From Rubripirellula sp. (GTDB taxonomy: Bacteria > Planctomycetota > Planctomycetia > Pirellulales > Pirellulaceae), in contig JAAXJB010000016.1 of NCBI GenBank assembly GCA_012270065.1, positions 1 through 64,000 on the forward strand: a stretch of DNA of 64,000 bases. The letters are read 5' to 3'. Positions 63,673-64,000 of the stretch are shown here, piece by piece. The position numbers and the translations under genes are program-made. The notes beneath the pieces are model-generated. The model had not been told where the DNA came from and made no database searches. It saw only the letters and a list, made by a program, of their open reading frames with translations. Positions within the stretch are counted from its first letter, which is position 1; every line of letters starts with the position of its first letter.

Positions 63673-64000
63673 ATGTCAGGATGTAATGACTACAAGATGA
63701 CACGCCGGCAGTTGATCGCCAACTCAGCAGCAGGAGCAACCCTGCTAGGCATGCCGGTGAATCAACTGATCGCTGGATCTGGCCAGGACCACAAAGCGCA
63801 GTGCGAGAATGTGATCCTGTTCTGGAACGGTGGCGGGATGTCCCATTTGGACACATGGGATCCAAAGCCCGGGCGCCCCACTCAGGGCGAGTTCGCGCCG
63901 ATCTCAACCTCTGCAGATGGCGTCCAGATTTCAGAGATCTTCCCGACTGTCGCCAAGCAGATGCACAATGCGGCTCTGATTCGGTCCATTGCCGGCACAC
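63673..64000 (+). CDS. DUF1501 domain protein, 5' part only
   Basis: The first 109 residues of a DUF1501 protein, cut by the window end. It starts at the ATG at 63673, 59 bp after the DUF1549/DUF1553 stop. A Tat-like signal is visible (MTRRQLIANSAAGATLLG), followed by VILFWNGGGMSHLDTWDPKPGRPTQGEF, the family's metal-site-like start, and then ISEIFPTVAKQMHNAALIRSI. The family is related to sulfatase/alkaline phosphatase folds and is paired with DUF1549 genes in planctomycetes. Co-transcription is very likely. Confidence 0.9.
   Translation, partial: MSGCNDYKMTRRQLIANSAAGATLLGMPVNQLIAGSGQDHKAQCENVILFWNGGGMSHLDTWDPKPGRPTQGEFAPISTSADGVQISEIFPTVAKQMHNAALIRSIAGT

Noticed and set aside
1-64000. Prophage, insertion sequence or genomic island
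   Set aside because: No integrase, transposase, terminal repeats or tRNA boundary was found; genes are of mixed core and lineage-typical type.

Overview
The window looks like chromosomal DNA of a bacterium of the Planctomycetota, probably class Planctomycetia. Lineage-typical markers are two S1-family sulfatases, a DUF1549/DUF1553 gene followed by a DUF1501 gene at the right edge, PQQ-like propeller and beta-helix secreted proteins, and an 11 kb gene whose N-terminus carries an LExRxLL motif as in planctomycete LEPR-XLL surface proteins. GC content is moderate by eye (not computed). Many genes use GTG or TTG starts and lack a clear Shine-Dalgarno sequence. I saw no rRNA, tRNA, CRISPR array, integrase or transposase. 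This is a core/accessory mosaic, not an obvious island.

Layout. 0-5 kb: csrA, a DUF2203 protein, an FMN-dependent alpha-hydroxy-acid dehydrogenase and a sulfatase without signal peptide. 5.6-10.3 kb: a secreted M13 metallopeptidase, a TVP38/TMEM64 membrane protein and a mercuric-reductase-like flavoprotein. 10.7-16.5 kb: a compact MoxR - DUF58 - transglutaminase/TgpA - cytidylate kinase operon with two 4-bp ATGA overlaps. 16.7-21.9 kb: a small membrane protein, then a five-heme cytochrome c followed 7 bp later by a predicted outer-membrane barrel protein. 22-26.4 kb: a voltage-gated-type channel with an unusual pore-turret insertion, apt, dapF and xseA. 26.4-32.7 kb: a beta-helix protein with a cysteine ladder, an exported sulfatase, a PQQ-like propeller and a UvrC N-half homologue. 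32.8-41.7 kb: pterin dehydratase, S46 peptidase, GT9 glycosyltransferase, NAD synthetase, DUF2461, an unknown gene coupled to chorismate mutase (aroH) and a small conserved protein. 42-49.3 kb: flotillin-like FloA, alpha/beta hydrolase, orphan GspE-type ATPase, LTxxQ-like periplasmic protein, SDR reductase, biotin ligase and a zinc-ribbon membrane protein. 49.7-60.7 kb: one gene for a ~3650-residue surface protein. 61.5-64 kb: the DUF1549/DUF1553 and DUF1501 pair, the latter cut by the window end.

How genes may work together. The cytochrome and barrel genes are arranged as one transcription unit and could form an envelope electron-transfer module. MoxR, DUF58 and TgpA are a known co-occurring set for envelope protein maturation, here coupled to a housekeeping kinase. 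The sulfatases, peptidases, beta-helix and propeller proteins fit degradation of sulfated polymers and peptides. The giant protein is probably a repetitive beta-solenoid adhesin or cell-surface layer component. Its central tract of 53-residue repeats, with a 106-residue higher-order period, is the most striking sequence structure in the window.
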